Source of the DNA: Granulicella sapmiensis
Lineage (GTDB): Bacteria > Acidobacteriota > Terriglobia > Terriglobales > Acidobacteriaceae
Direction: 5' to 3'
Length of the DNA stretch: 64,000 bases
Assembly (NCBI GenBank): GCA_026225395.1
Contig: JAMFSR010000033.1
Location: 122,000 to 185,999, forward strand
The notes beneath the pieces were generated by a model, which was not told where the DNA came from, did no database searches, and worked only from the letters and a program-made list of their open reading frames with translations. Made by a program: the position numbers and the translations under genes. This document shows, in pieces, positions 8,748-17,616 of this stretch. Each line of letters begins with the position of its first letter. Position 1 is the first letter of the stretch.

Positions 8748-11492
8748 ATGATCAAGCTTCTCGGCGCCGCCGCCATCGTTGCGGCGCTCGCGCTCCCGCA
8801 TGCTTCCGCGCAGACTCCCTGCCACGGTTCGCCGCTTGAAGGCACCGTGCGCGACGCCACGCAGGCGCTCATCCCCGGCGCGACTCTCTCGCTAGACGGA
8901 GCCAACGTCGCGTCCAGCGGCTCCGACGGCCGCTTCCGTATTGCCTGCGTCGCCGAAGGCACCCATCATCTCTCCGCGGCCGCACAAGGCTTTGCCACGC
9001 AGGCTATCTCGTTCAAATCGCCGCACACGGATCCGCTCGCCGTTGTGCTGAAACTGGAAGCCGTTGAAACCCAATTGGATGTCGATGCCGACAGCACCGT
9101 TCCCTCTGACCCCATCGCCAGCGGCCCCACCCAGACCATCTCCGGCAACCGCCTTCAATCCCTCGCCGACGATCCCGACGACCTCCTCCGCGAGCTCCAG
9201 CAGATGGCCGCCACCGCCGGCGGCAGCCCCTCCGGCGCCACTATCAGGGTCGACGGCTTCGCCGGCGGTGACAGCAGCAGCCTCCCGCCCAAAGACTCCA
9301 TCGCCTACATCAAGGTCAACCCCGATCTCTTTTCCTCCGAGTACCGCCAGCCTCCCTTCGGCGGCGGTGAGATCCAGGTCTACACCAAGCCCGGCCAGCC
9401 CACCTTCCACGGCTCTCTCTTCGCCACCAACGGCAGCCCCTGGATGAACGCCCGCGACCCCTTCTCCACCAGCAGGGCCGCACTCGGCAAACAGCGTTAC
9501 GGCTTCTCGCTCACCGGCCCGCTCCGCAAAAAAGGCGCCGATTTCACCCTCAACCTCGAGCACCGCTCCATCGACAACTTCGGCGTCATCAACGCCATCG
9601 GCATCGACGCCGCCGGCGACCAGACTCCCATCCTCCAGAACGTTCCCGCGCCGCAGCGCCTCTGGGTTGGCATGGCGAAAGTCGAGTGGCAGTTGGGGGC
9701 GAAAAACACGTTCATCACCAGCTTCAGCGCCTTTCACAACCACCTGGAGAACGTCGGCGCCGGCGGCAACACTCTCGCTGAAGCCGCCTACGACGCCCAG
9801 AAGTACGACCACAACCTGCACCTCACCGAGGTCACCACCATCTCCCCCCGGCTCATGCACGAATCTCTCGTCGGCATCCAGTTCGACGGTGTCGACCAGG
9901 CTCCCAACTCCTCCGCTCCACAGGTCCAGGTTGCCGGCGCCTTTACCTCCGGCGGCGCCACCAGCGGTGCCCTGCGCGACCACGAGATCGACGCCGAATA
10001 CGACGATGACGCCATCCTCAACCTCTCCAAACACCTCATCAAGTTCGGCAACCAGTTCGAGTACCTCCGAGAGCGCATGCGGCTGCCCAACAACTTCAAC
10101 GGCACATGGCTCTTCAGCGGTGGCACGGCCCCGGTCCTCGACGCCAATCACAATCCCACCAGCCAGACTGAGGCCATCACCGGCGTCGAACAGTATCAAC
10201 GCGCGCTCAACGGTTGGGCCGGTGGCTCGCCCACCGAATTCTCCAACGTCGCCGGCAACCCCACCATCAACATGACCCAATACCGCGAGGCCATCTTCTT
10301 CCAGGACGACTGGAAGGTTCGCTCCAATATCCACTTCGCCTGGGGCCTCCGCTACTACACCCAGAACAAACCGATGGTGCATAACAACCTCACGCCGCGC
10401 TTCGGTGTCTCCTGGTCGCCCGATAAGAAAGCCACCTGGACGTTTCACGCCCACGCCGGCATGTTCGCCGGCCGCTTCACCGCCCACAGCTACAGCCAAA
10501 TCCTCCAGATGGACGGCGTCCAGCGCGTCACCAGCCTTCTCTACAGCCCCACCTGCTCCGGCGTCTTCAATCCCAACGGCTGCAACCCCTTCATCGGTGC
10601 CACACCCATCCAGTCGGTGCGCTCCATCCAGCCCCACTTGCCGAATCTCTTCTACAACATCGAAAACTTCGGTTTCAGCCACACCATCGCCAAAAACTGG
10701 ACCGTGTCCGCCGACTACTATATCGCGCAAATGTGGCACTACACGCGCACCGAAAACATCAACTCACCCGCCAACGGCCAACCCAACGGCCCCCGTCCCT
10801 TCGGCGCGAACCTCAACATCCTCCAGTGGCAGGACTCCGGCCGCGGCTACGGCAACGTCGTCTTCATGGGTCTCGATCAGCACTCGCTCAAGCGCTTCCA
10901 GTTCTTCATGGGTGCTGTCCGCGTCGATATCACCGACGACACCGACGACAACCCCTTCTCCACTCCTCAGACCACCGGCTCAAATAGGGGCGAATACGCT
11001 CGCCGCGCCGGCAACGGTCTCTGGAACGTCTTCGGCAACGCCACGCTGACGCTGCCTGAAAAGCTGCAACTCAGCGCCAACTTCAACGGCTCCGGCCGTG
11101 CGACCTATAACATCACCACCGGCCAGGACAACAACGGCGACGGCGACTTCAACGACCGCCCTCAATACGCAGCACCCGGCACTCCGGGCGCCGTCCAAAC
11201 CCCCTGGGGCCTGCTCGTCGGCTCCGGCGGCACCGGCATCTTTCCCCGCAACAAGGGCATCATGCCCTGGACGGTCTATCTGGACACCAACCTCCAGCGC
11301 GCCTTCAAACTAACCCGCAACCCGAAAGCCGAGCACCAGCAAACGGTATCGGTAAACCTCCGCGCCGCGAACGTCCTGAACCACACCAACGTCACCAGCG
11401 TAGGCAGCGTCTTCAACTCCCCGCTCTTCGGCGTACCCTACGCCGCAGACAACGGGCGCCGCATCGAAGCCGGCCTCCGTTACAGCTTCTAG
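8748..11492 (+). CDS. TonB-dependent receptor with N-terminal carboxypeptidase-regulatory-like domain
   Basis: 914 residues. A signal peptide (about 1-21, ending ASAQ) precedes a carboxypeptidase-regulatory-like (Oar-type) domain at about 30-110 (GTVRDATQALIPGATLSL, then GSDGRFRI). A short plug-like segment follows (SLADDPDDLLRELQQMA, GATIRVDGFAGGD, FGGGEIQVYTKPG), then a long beta-barrel ending in RIEAGLRYSF with the terminal Phe typical of outer-membrane proteins. These proteins are abundant in acidobacteria and import large ligands such as oligosaccharides. The ligand here is unknown. Transcription probably starts from the 8561 promoter. A TonB transducer is encoded at 22958 in the same window. 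Confidence 0.9.
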   Translation: MIKLLGAAAIVAALALPHASAQTPCHGSPLEGTVRDATQALIPGATLSLDGANVASSGSDGRFRIACVAEGTHHLSAAAQGFATQAISFKSPHTDPLAVVLKLEAVETQLDVDADSTVPSDPIASGPTQTISGNRLQSLADDPDDLLRELQQMAATAGGSPSGATIRVDGFAGGDSSSLPPKDSIAYIKVNPDLFSSEYRQPPFGGGEIQVYTKPGQPTFHGSLFATNGSPWMNARDPFSTSRAALGKQRYGFSLTGPLRKKGADFTLNLEHRSIDNFGVINAIGIDAAGDQTPILQNVPAPQRLWVGMAKVEWQLGAKNTFITSFSAFHNHLENVGAGGNTLAEAAYDAQKYDHNLHLTEVTTISPRLMHESLVGIQFDGVDQAPNSSAPQVQVAGAFTSGGATSGALRDHEIDAEYDDDAILNLSKHLIKFGNQFEYLRERMRLPNNFNGTWLFSGGTAPVLDANHNPTSQTEAITGVEQYQRALNGWAGGSPTEFSNVAGNPTINMTQYREAIFFQDDWKVRSNIHFAWGLRYYTQNKPMVHNNLTPRFGVSWSPDKKATWTFHAHAGMFAGRFTAHSYSQILQMDGVQRVTSLLYSPTCSGVFNPNGCNPFIGATPIQSVRSIQPHLPNLFYNIENFGFSHTIAKNWTVSADYYIAQMWHYTRTENINSPANGQPNGPRPFGANLNILQWQDSGRGYGNVVFMGLDQHSLKRFQFFMGAVRVDITDDTDDNPFSTPQTTGSNRGEYARRAGNGLWNVFGNATLTLPEKLQLSANFNGSGRATYNITTGQDNNGDGDFNDRPQYAAPGTPGAVQTPWGLLVGSGGTGIFPRNKGIMPWTVYLDTNLQRAFKLTRNPKAEHQQTVSVNLRAANVLNHTNVTSVGSVFNSPLFGVPYAADNGRRIEAGLRYSF

Positions 11493-11595
11493 GCCCCGGA
11501 AAGGTGGGGGGTGTACTTTCATAAGTCCGCCCCTAACCCCAAAGCTCTCAGTATTTTGAGCCAAAAAGTATACGGGGGGAGGGGCCCCAGGGTAG

Positions 11596-12978
11596 CTAGC
11601 TTGCCGCATCCAAAACAGCCGGACTTGGCCGTTCACTATCGAACACGCCCTCCCACTTGGCAACGATCGCGCTGGCCAGGCAATTGCCGGAAACATTGAT
11701 CACCGTCCGCGCCATATCCAGCAACGCGTCCCCGGCCAGCAACACCATGATCGGCTCAACCGGCAGATGGAACGTCGAAGCCGTCGCCAGAAGCACCACC
11801 AAAACTGACTTGGGAACACCCGCCACACCCTTGCTGGTAATCATCAGCCCGCCCATCATGAACACCTGCTGGCCGATGGTCATGTGGATCCCTCCAGCCT
11901 GGGCCACAAACATGCTCGCCACCGCGAGGTAAAGCGTTGAGCCATCGAGATTAAAGCTGTATCCCGCCGGAATGACGAAGGACACCACGCGCCGCGGAAC
12001 GCCGAACTTTTCCATCTGTTCCATCGCACTCGGCAGCGCGGCCTCGCTCGCGCCGGTAGCGAAGGCAATCGTCGCAGGCTCCGCCACAGCGCGCAGAAAT
12101 CTCCTGACGGGCACGCGAAACAGCAGCGCTGCGGGAAGCATGACGAGCACCGCGAAGGCGATCAGTGCGGCATAGAGCGTCAACAGCAGTTTGCCAAGGT
12201 TGACGAGCACGCTCAGACCCAAATGCCCAACCGTGTAAGCCATCGCCGCGCCCACGGCGATCGGCGCGAAGTACATCACAATGTTGGTAAAACGAAGCAT
12301 CGCCTCGCTGATGCCTTCGCAAAGCCGCAGCACCGGAGCCCGTTTGGCCTCGCTCATCATCGCCAGCGCGCAGCCAAAGAACACCGCGAACACCACAACC
12401 TGCAGGATCTGCCCTTCGGCGATGCTCTTGGCGATGTTCTCGGGAAACATATGCAGCAGAAAGTCGTCCCAGTGCGTCGGCGGAGGAGCAGGCCCGTCTG
12501 GCGCAGTCACCGTCACCGCCAACCCAACGCCCGCCTTCGAGATATCGATGGCCACCAACCCAATCGCCAGCGCAAACGTCGTCACCACCTCGAAGTACAC
12601 CAGCGCCTTGATGCCCATGCGCCCTACGCCCTTCAGGTCGCCATGCCCGGCAATGCCGACGATCAGCATCGACAGCACCAGCGGCGCCACGATCGTCTTG
12701 ATCAGCCGGAGGAAGATATCCGAGAACACATGCAGCTGCACCGCAAACTTCGGCGCGTCGAATCCCAACTCCGAACCAGCCACCATCGCCACGAAGAACC
12801 ACGGTGCCAAACTGCGCTTGCGCCACGCATACGCGGTCATCAGAACCACACCAACCCAGCGCACCGCGACCGCCGCTCCATGCAACCCAAACCAGAGTTG
12901 CAGCGCCACACCAGCCAGCAGCAACCCAGCCGCACCTGCTGCCAGACCGGCGTCCTGTTTTGACAATCCCTTTGCCAT
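11596..12978 (-). CDS. dicarboxylate/amino acid:cation symporter (DAACS family)
   Basis: 460 residues with about ten hydrophobic segments. Family signatures are RLIKTIVAPLVLSMLIVGIA near residue 90-110, the serine-rich hairpin region GASEAALPSAMEQMEKFGVP, and FVIPAGYSFNLDGSTLYLAV, in which NLDGST forms part of the substrate and sodium site. Relatives (GltP, DctA, GltT) bring glutamate, aspartate or C4-dicarboxylates in with protons or sodium. The exact substrate is not predictable here. The gene is convergent with the TonB-receptor gene and divergent from the NTF2-like gene at 13049, with only about 70 bases for both promoters. Confidence 0.93.
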   Translation of the reverse strand: MAKGLSKQDAGLAAGAAGLLLAGVALQLWFGLHGAAVAVRWVGVVLMTAYAWRKRSLAPWFFVAMVAGSELGFDAPKFAVQLHVFSDIFLRLIKTIVAPLVLSMLIVGIAGHGDLKGVGRMGIKALVYFEVVTTFALAIGLVAIDISKAGVGLAVTVTAPDGPAPPPTHWDDFLLHMFPENIAKSIAEGQILQVVVFAVFFGCALAMMSEAKRAPVLRLCEGISEAMLRFTNIVMYFAPIAVGAAMAYTVGHLGLSVLVNLGKLLLTLYAALIAFAVLVMLPAALLFRVPVRRFLRAVAEPATIAFATGASEAALPSAMEQMEKFGVPRRVVSFVIPAGYSFNLDGSTLYLAVASMFVAQAGGIHMTIGQQVFMMGGLMITSKGVAGVPKSVLVVLLATASTFHLPVEPIMVLLAGDALLDMARTVINVSGNCLASAIVAKWEGVFDSERPSPAVLDAAS

Positions 12979-13048
12979 ATTCAGCGAAGGATATCAGGCT
13001 TGTCTTGCCGCCCGGCCAGCCATGGCACCAGCCCGGTACAATTCCCCC

Positions 13049-13606
13049 ATGTTCCGTTCCTCGGTCCAATGCGTCGCGATTGCCCTTTGCCTCTCAGCCA
13101 TCCTCCGCGCACAGAGCCCCCAGCCACCCACCACCTACAGCGGCCCACTCAGCACGAAGCCAACCATCAGCCCTCTGTCCGCACCCACGCTTTCTCCCGG
13201 CGTGATCGAGCTGATTAAGCTCGAAAGCGAGTTCTCAGACTCCGTTGCCAAAGGCGGCGGCAAGGCGTTCGCCTCATGGTTCGCGGACGACGCCGTAACC
13301 CTCAACAACGGTAAACCCGCCGTGCTTGGACGCACGGCGATAGCCGCTTCCGCCGTCTGGGACCCCCAAACCTACCAGCTCTCCTGGTACGCGGAAGGAG
13401 CCCAGATGGGCCCATCTGGGGATACCGGCTTCACCTGGGGTCATTATGATGCGCAGTCCAAGGACCAAAATGGGCAGCCGGTCACCCTTTCCGGGCGCTA
13501 TATTACCTTCTGGAAAAAAGTGAACGGAGTTTGGAAAGTTGCGCTGGACGCCAGTGCTGATGCGGCTCCCGCAGCCGGAGACTGCTGTCGCCTCCCGACT
13601 CCCTAG
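13049..13606 (+). CDS. secreted SnoaL/DUF4440-like (NTF2-fold) protein
   Basis: The start at ATG 13049 gives a 185-residue protein with a signal peptide (RSSVQCVAIALCLSAIL). The open frame extends much further upstream, but that part is antisense to the symporter gene and is not signal-like. The mature part has the NTF2-fold pattern of DUF4440 proteins: KLESEFSDSVAKGGGKAFAS, WFADDAVTLNNGKPAVLGR, GHYDAQSKDQNGQPV, then RYITFWKKVNGVWKVALD. Such proteins are small cone-shaped folds that bind or isomerise small molecules, or are non-catalytic. No function can be assigned. CC pair near the C-terminus (GDCCRLP) could form a disulfide. Confidence 0.8.
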   Translation: MFRSSVQCVAIALCLSAILRAQSPQPPTTYSGPLSTKPTISPLSAPTLSPGVIELIKLESEFSDSVAKGGGKAFASWFADDAVTLNNGKPAVLGRTAIAASAVWDPQTYQLSWYAEGAQMGPSGDTGFTWGHYDAQSKDQNGQPVTLSGRYITFWKKVNGVWKVALDASADAAPAAGDCCRLPTP

Positions 13607-13710
13607 AAAATCGACCCTCATGGGTAACACTTTCAGGTAACTTTCGTCCGCCCGGTGGCGCGAAAGTGGGACATCTAATCGTATAAGCACCTCTTTATCC
13701 TCATGTTGCA

Positions 13711-16269
13711 GTGACCGAGATCTCTCTATTGAACGAGCTTCCACGCTTGCAGGCTTTCGAGCAGTATGAACTTGCCGATATGCCGCATGACCACGCCCTC
13801 GACGACATCGCTCGTCTTGCGGCGCAGCTCTGCAATGCCCCGATCGCGGCGATCACGCTGCTGGGGGAAGACACTGTTACGTTTCCCGGCCGCTACGGTC
13901 TCGACATCACCTCTGCTCCACGCAACAGCCTGCCCTGCGAGACGACAGTAGCAGGCGACGGCATCTACCAGATTCCAGACGCGCGCCGCGACCCCGAGTT
14001 CGCTCCCGGTGGCATTCCAGTAGGGGACCGCCGTTACCGCTTCTATGCAGGCGCGCCCATCTATATTGCGGACGGAACGTCCATCGGCTGCATCCTCGTG
14101 CTCGACACTGCCGCGCGCAAGCTCACGCCAGGACAAGTGGAGTCGCTCGAAACGTTAAGCCACGCGGTTACCACGCGGCTTGAACTTTCGCTGCGCGTCC
14201 GCGAGCAGGATCGCTCCGCCCGCGCGCAACGCCGCGTGGAGACGGCGCTTACAGTGGAACGCAATTTTGTGTCTGCCGTGCTCGATACGGTCGGCGCTCT
14301 CGTCACCGTATTCGATACCGCCGGCCGCATCGTGCGGTTCAACCGTGCCTGCGAAATCATCTCCGGCTATAGCTCTGCGGAGTTGGTTGGCAAGTATGCC
14401 TGGGAACGGCTTATTCCAGAGCAGGACGTTGCCGACTACATCGACAGCTTCGAGCGCATACGCTCCGGCGACTTCCCCACCACTTACGAAAACTACTGGC
14501 TGGCTTCTGATGGGACATCACGCCGGATCTCGTGGTCGGCTACGGCGCTGGTTGATTCGCAAGGCCAGGTCGCGTTCATCATCGCCACCGGCATCGACGT
14601 TACCGTGCAGCGCATTGCGGAAACACAGATTCGCGAAAGCGAATCGCGTTACCGTCAGTTGATCGAAGGCTCACTGGGCATGGTCTGCACGCATGACCTT
14701 GACGGCACGATCCTTTCCATCAACGAGTACGCTGCGCGTGGGATCGGCTACACAGTGGACCAGGTCGTAAACCACCCATTGACAGAGTTTGTATTTCCGG
14801 AACGCCAGCAGTTCATCAAACCCTACCTTAACGATCTGCTGACGACCGGTGAGACGCGGGGCTTTCTGCATCTGCGCCACGCCACCACCGGTGAAGAGCG
14901 TGTCTTCGCTTACCGCAATCGTTTGGTAGAGCCAGCCGGTAAGCCGCGTTACGTGCTGGCGTTCGGCATCGATGTGACCGATCAGATTCGTGCGGAGGAG
15001 CAGCTCCGCACGCTCATCCGGCAGTCGAACTCCGTGCTGGAGTCCGTGGGCGACGGCATCTTCGGTATCGATCTCGAAGGGCGCATTACGGTTGTCAATC
15101 CCGCAGCCGCGCAGATGCTCGGCTACCGCCCCGATGAGATCCTCGGACGCAATATGCACGAACTCATCCATCACTCTTATGCAGATGGAAGCTCGTATCC
15201 GCACACCGAGTCTCCCATCCAGACAAGCCTTTCGGATCTAACCACTGTCCGGGTTTCCAACGAAGTCTTCTGGCGCAAGGATGGCACAAGCTTTCCGGTG
15301 GAGTACGTTGCACGTCCGCAGATCGAGGCTTCTGCAGCGGACGCTTCTGCATCTTCGAGCAGCACAGAAGGTGCAGCGACCGTCACACATCATCTTTCAG
15401 GCTCACATCGCATCGCATTCCCCGAACAGGAGACGAGTGAAACCAAGTCCTCTTCCATCGAGTTGAAGAAGGCCGGGGACATTGAGATTCCGCAGCGTGG
15501 GCGCGCGGTCGGTGTAGTCGTTGCGTTCACCGATATCTCCGAGCGCAATGCGCTTGACCGCATGAAGGACGAGTTCATCTCGACGGTTTCGCACGAGCTG
15601 CGCACGCCGCTCACGTCGCTTCGCGCGGCCCTGGGTCTGGTTGGTGGCGGAGCGCTGAATTCGCGGCCGGACAAGATGCGCCAGATGATGGACATCGCCA
15701 TCGGCAACACCGATCGCCTTGTGCGGCTGGTGAACGACATCCTCGACCTCGAGCGCATCGGCTCCGGCAAGGCCGAACTGCACTCGGTAATGTGCTCGGT
15801 GGATGAGATGCTGCATCGCTGTACGTCCCTGCTGCAAAGTTCCGCAGCCAAGGCCAATATCCGCTTCACGATTGAGAGCAACAACGTGAGCGTGTGGGCC
15901 GATCCTGACCGCATTCTGCAGACGCTGACCAACCTGATTGCCAACGCCATCAAGTTCTCGCCGCAGGCTTCTACGATCCCGAGCGAGATCAAGCTCAGCG
16001 CTAACTACGTTTCCGACGACGAAGCGATTATCGAAGTACAGGACCATGGCCGCGGCATCCCTGCCGACAAGCTGCAGCAAATCTTCGAGCGCTTCAAGCA
16101 GGTCGATGCATCGGACTCACGCGTGATGGGCGGCACAGGACTGGGCCTGGCGATCTGCCGCAGCATCGTGACACAGCATGGCGGCCATATATGGGCCACC
16201 AGCACGCTGGGAGAAGGCGCAACGTTCCACTTCACGCTGCCTACGAGACCAGCAAGCCACCTCAGCTAA
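13711..16269 (+). CDS. orphan sensor histidine kinase, GAF-PAS-PAS-PAS-HisKA-HATPase
   Basis: 852 residues from a GTG start. A GAF domain (about 22-160) is followed by three PAS domains (about 185-300, 315-425 and 430-610, the third with a Ser/Ala-rich insert near 550-590). The H-box DEFISTVSHELRTPL has phospho-acceptor His628. The ATPase part shows the N-box NLIANAIKFSP, G1 VQDHGRGIP, F-box FERFKQVDAS and G2 GGTGLGLAICRSIV. There is no N-terminal membrane segment, so it is cytoplasmic. No response-regulator gene is adjacent, so its partner is elsewhere. The GAF/PAS set suggests sensing of small ligands, redox state or light, but no cofactor-binding residue could be pinned down. Confidence 0.93.
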   Translation: MTEISLLNELPRLQAFEQYELADMPHDHALDDIARLAAQLCNAPIAAITLLGEDTVTFPGRYGLDITSAPRNSLPCETTVAGDGIYQIPDARRDPEFAPGGIPVGDRRYRFYAGAPIYIADGTSIGCILVLDTAARKLTPGQVESLETLSHAVTTRLELSLRVREQDRSARAQRRVETALTVERNFVSAVLDTVGALVTVFDTAGRIVRFNRACEIISGYSSAELVGKYAWERLIPEQDVADYIDSFERIRSGDFPTTYENYWLASDGTSRRISWSATALVDSQGQVAFIIATGIDVTVQRIAETQIRESESRYRQLIEGSLGMVCTHDLDGTILSINEYAARGIGYTVDQVVNHPLTEFVFPERQQFIKPYLNDLLTTGETRGFLHLRHATTGEERVFAYRNRLVEPAGKPRYVLAFGIDVTDQIRAEEQLRTLIRQSNSVLESVGDGIFGIDLEGRITVVNPAAAQMLGYRPDEILGRNMHELIHHSYADGSSYPHTESPIQTSLSDLTTVRVSNEVFWRKDGTSFPVEYVARPQIEASAADASASSSSTEGAATVTHHLSGSHRIAFPEQETSETKSSSIELKKAGDIEIPQRGRAVGVVVAFTDISERNALDRMKDEFISTVSHELRTPLTSLRAALGLVGGGALNSRPDKMRQMMDIAIGNTDRLVRLVNDILDLERIGSGKAELHSVMCSVDEMLHRCTSLLQSSAAKANIRFTIESNNVSVWADPDRILQTLTNLIANAIKFSPQASTIPSEIKLSANYVSDDEAIIEVQDHGRGIPADKLQQIFERFKQVDASDSRVMGGTGLGLAICRSIVTQHGGHIWATSTLGEGATFHFTLPTRPASHLS

Positions 16270-16302
16270 CTTACGCACAATAGGCTTGCGTACCATAGCT
16301 AG

Positions 16303-17616
16303 GTGTCGGAACTTTTCAGCAATGCCATCGGTATAGACTTCGGGACGACCAACAGCTCCATCGCATTTGTGCGGACGGATGGCTCCGTCGAGCTTGTTCC
16401 TTTTGCTTCAGCCAATGGCCCACTCACATCGTCGCGATCGGTGCTGTATGCGCAACAGCAGGCCGCGGTGGTACATCGTCCAGTATCGATCTGGACGGGG
16501 CCGCTAGCCATCGAACACTATCTTGCCAGTGATAGTCTCGACACCGATGTGCGGCGCCGATTTATTCAGTCGCTGAAGAGCCATCTTTCTGCGCGTACCC
16601 TTACGGGCACCGAGATCTTCAACAGGAAGTACCGCTTCGAGGACCTTGTTGCGAAGATCCTGAGCGATCTGCGAACACAGGCCAGCAGCTTCCTTGGTTT
16701 TGACGTAACGACCGCAGTCGTCGGACGTCCGGTGACCTTTGTTGGCGCGGATACCGAAGATGACAACGACTTCGCTCTTGAACGGCTGAAGCAATCCTTG
16801 CTGCAGGCGGGGTTTCAGTCGGTGACGTTTGCGATGGAGCCCGTTGCCGCCGCTTACGCGTACACGTCTGAGCTAGACCGCGAGCAGCTTCTGTTGATTG
16901 GCGATTTCGGTGGAGGCACCACAGACTTTTCGCTGCTTCGTGTGACCCCATCAGGCAGCGGTCAACCTGAGCGTGTCGTGTTGGGGAGTACAGGCGTTGG
17001 TCTTGCCGGCGATGCCTTTGACGCTCGCATTGTGCGGCGCCTGATCGCGCCGGCTCTGGGCTCGGAGTCCATGGCGCAGGGACTCAACAAACTGCTTCCC
17101 GCGCTGCCGGCGTGGGTGTATGCAAATCTCGAACGCTGGCATACGCTTTCGTTCCTACGCACACATGCGGTTGTCGAGATGCTGCGGACCACCCAAAAGC
17201 GTGCCCTTGAGCCGGAGAAGATTGCGGCACTGGCAGCCGTTGTCGAGCATGACTTGGGCTATCGACTGCATCAAGCGGTGCAGAAACTGAAGATCGATCT
17301 CACTGCGCATGAATTCGCGAATTTTGTGCTGGAGGCAGATCCGGTTTCGCTGCACGAGGCTGTTTCGCGCGCGGACTTCGAAGGCTGGATCGCGCCGGAA
17401 CTCGACAGGATGTCAGCGAGCCTTGATGAGCTGCTGGAGAAGACCAATACATCGCGGGCTGACGTCGGCCACGTTTTTCTGACCGGTGGAACATCGCTGG
17501 TACCCGCGGTGCGTCGCATCTTCACCAGCCGCTTTGGCGATGAGCGCGTGAGCAGTGGTGAGGCGTTCACTTCAGTAGCGCACGGGCTGGCGCTGATTGC
17601 TGCCAATAACAGCTAG
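16303..17616 (+). CDS. Hsp70-family protein (YegD-like)
   Basis: 437 residues from GTG 16303. Hsp70/actin ATPase motifs are clear: phosphate-1 IGIDFGTTNSSIAFV, phosphate-2 LLIGDFGGGTTDFSLL, and adenosine motif VFLTGGTSLVPAVRRIF. The length and missing C-terminal substrate-binding domain match YegD-type short Hsp70 homologues, not DnaK. Its partner and role are unknown. The stop codon shares the tetranucleotide CTAG with the stop of the convergent channel gene, so the two reading frames overlap by four bases. Confidence 0.88.
   Translation: MSELFSNAIGIDFGTTNSSIAFVRTDGSVELVPFASANGPLTSSRSVLYAQQQAAVVHRPVSIWTGPLAIEHYLASDSLDTDVRRRFIQSLKSHLSARTLTGTEIFNRKYRFEDLVAKILSDLRTQASSFLGFDVTTAVVGRPVTFVGADTEDDNDFALERLKQSLLQAGFQSVTFAMEPVAAAYAYTSELDREQLLLIGDFGGGTTDFSLLRVTPSGSGQPERVVLGSTGVGLAGDAFDARIVRRLIAPALGSESMAQGLNKLLPALPAWVYANLERWHTLSFLRTHAVVEMLRTTQKRALEPEKIAALAAVVEHDLGYRLHQAVQKLKIDLTAHEFANFVLEADPVSLHEAVSRADFEGWIAPELDRMSASLDELLEKTNTSRADVGHVFLTGGTSLVPAVRRIFTSRFGDERVSSGEAFTSVAHGLALIAANNS

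Noticed and set aside
8892..10739. A 615-codon open frame antisense to the TonB-receptor gene
   Set aside because: It mirrors the GC-rich codon pattern of the receptor, has no domain or signal, and the receptor on the other strand is well supported.
12281..13048. A long upstream extension of the NTF2-like gene, giving 441 residues
   Set aside because: The extension is antisense to the symporter gene. The signal peptide beginning at 13049 marks the real start.
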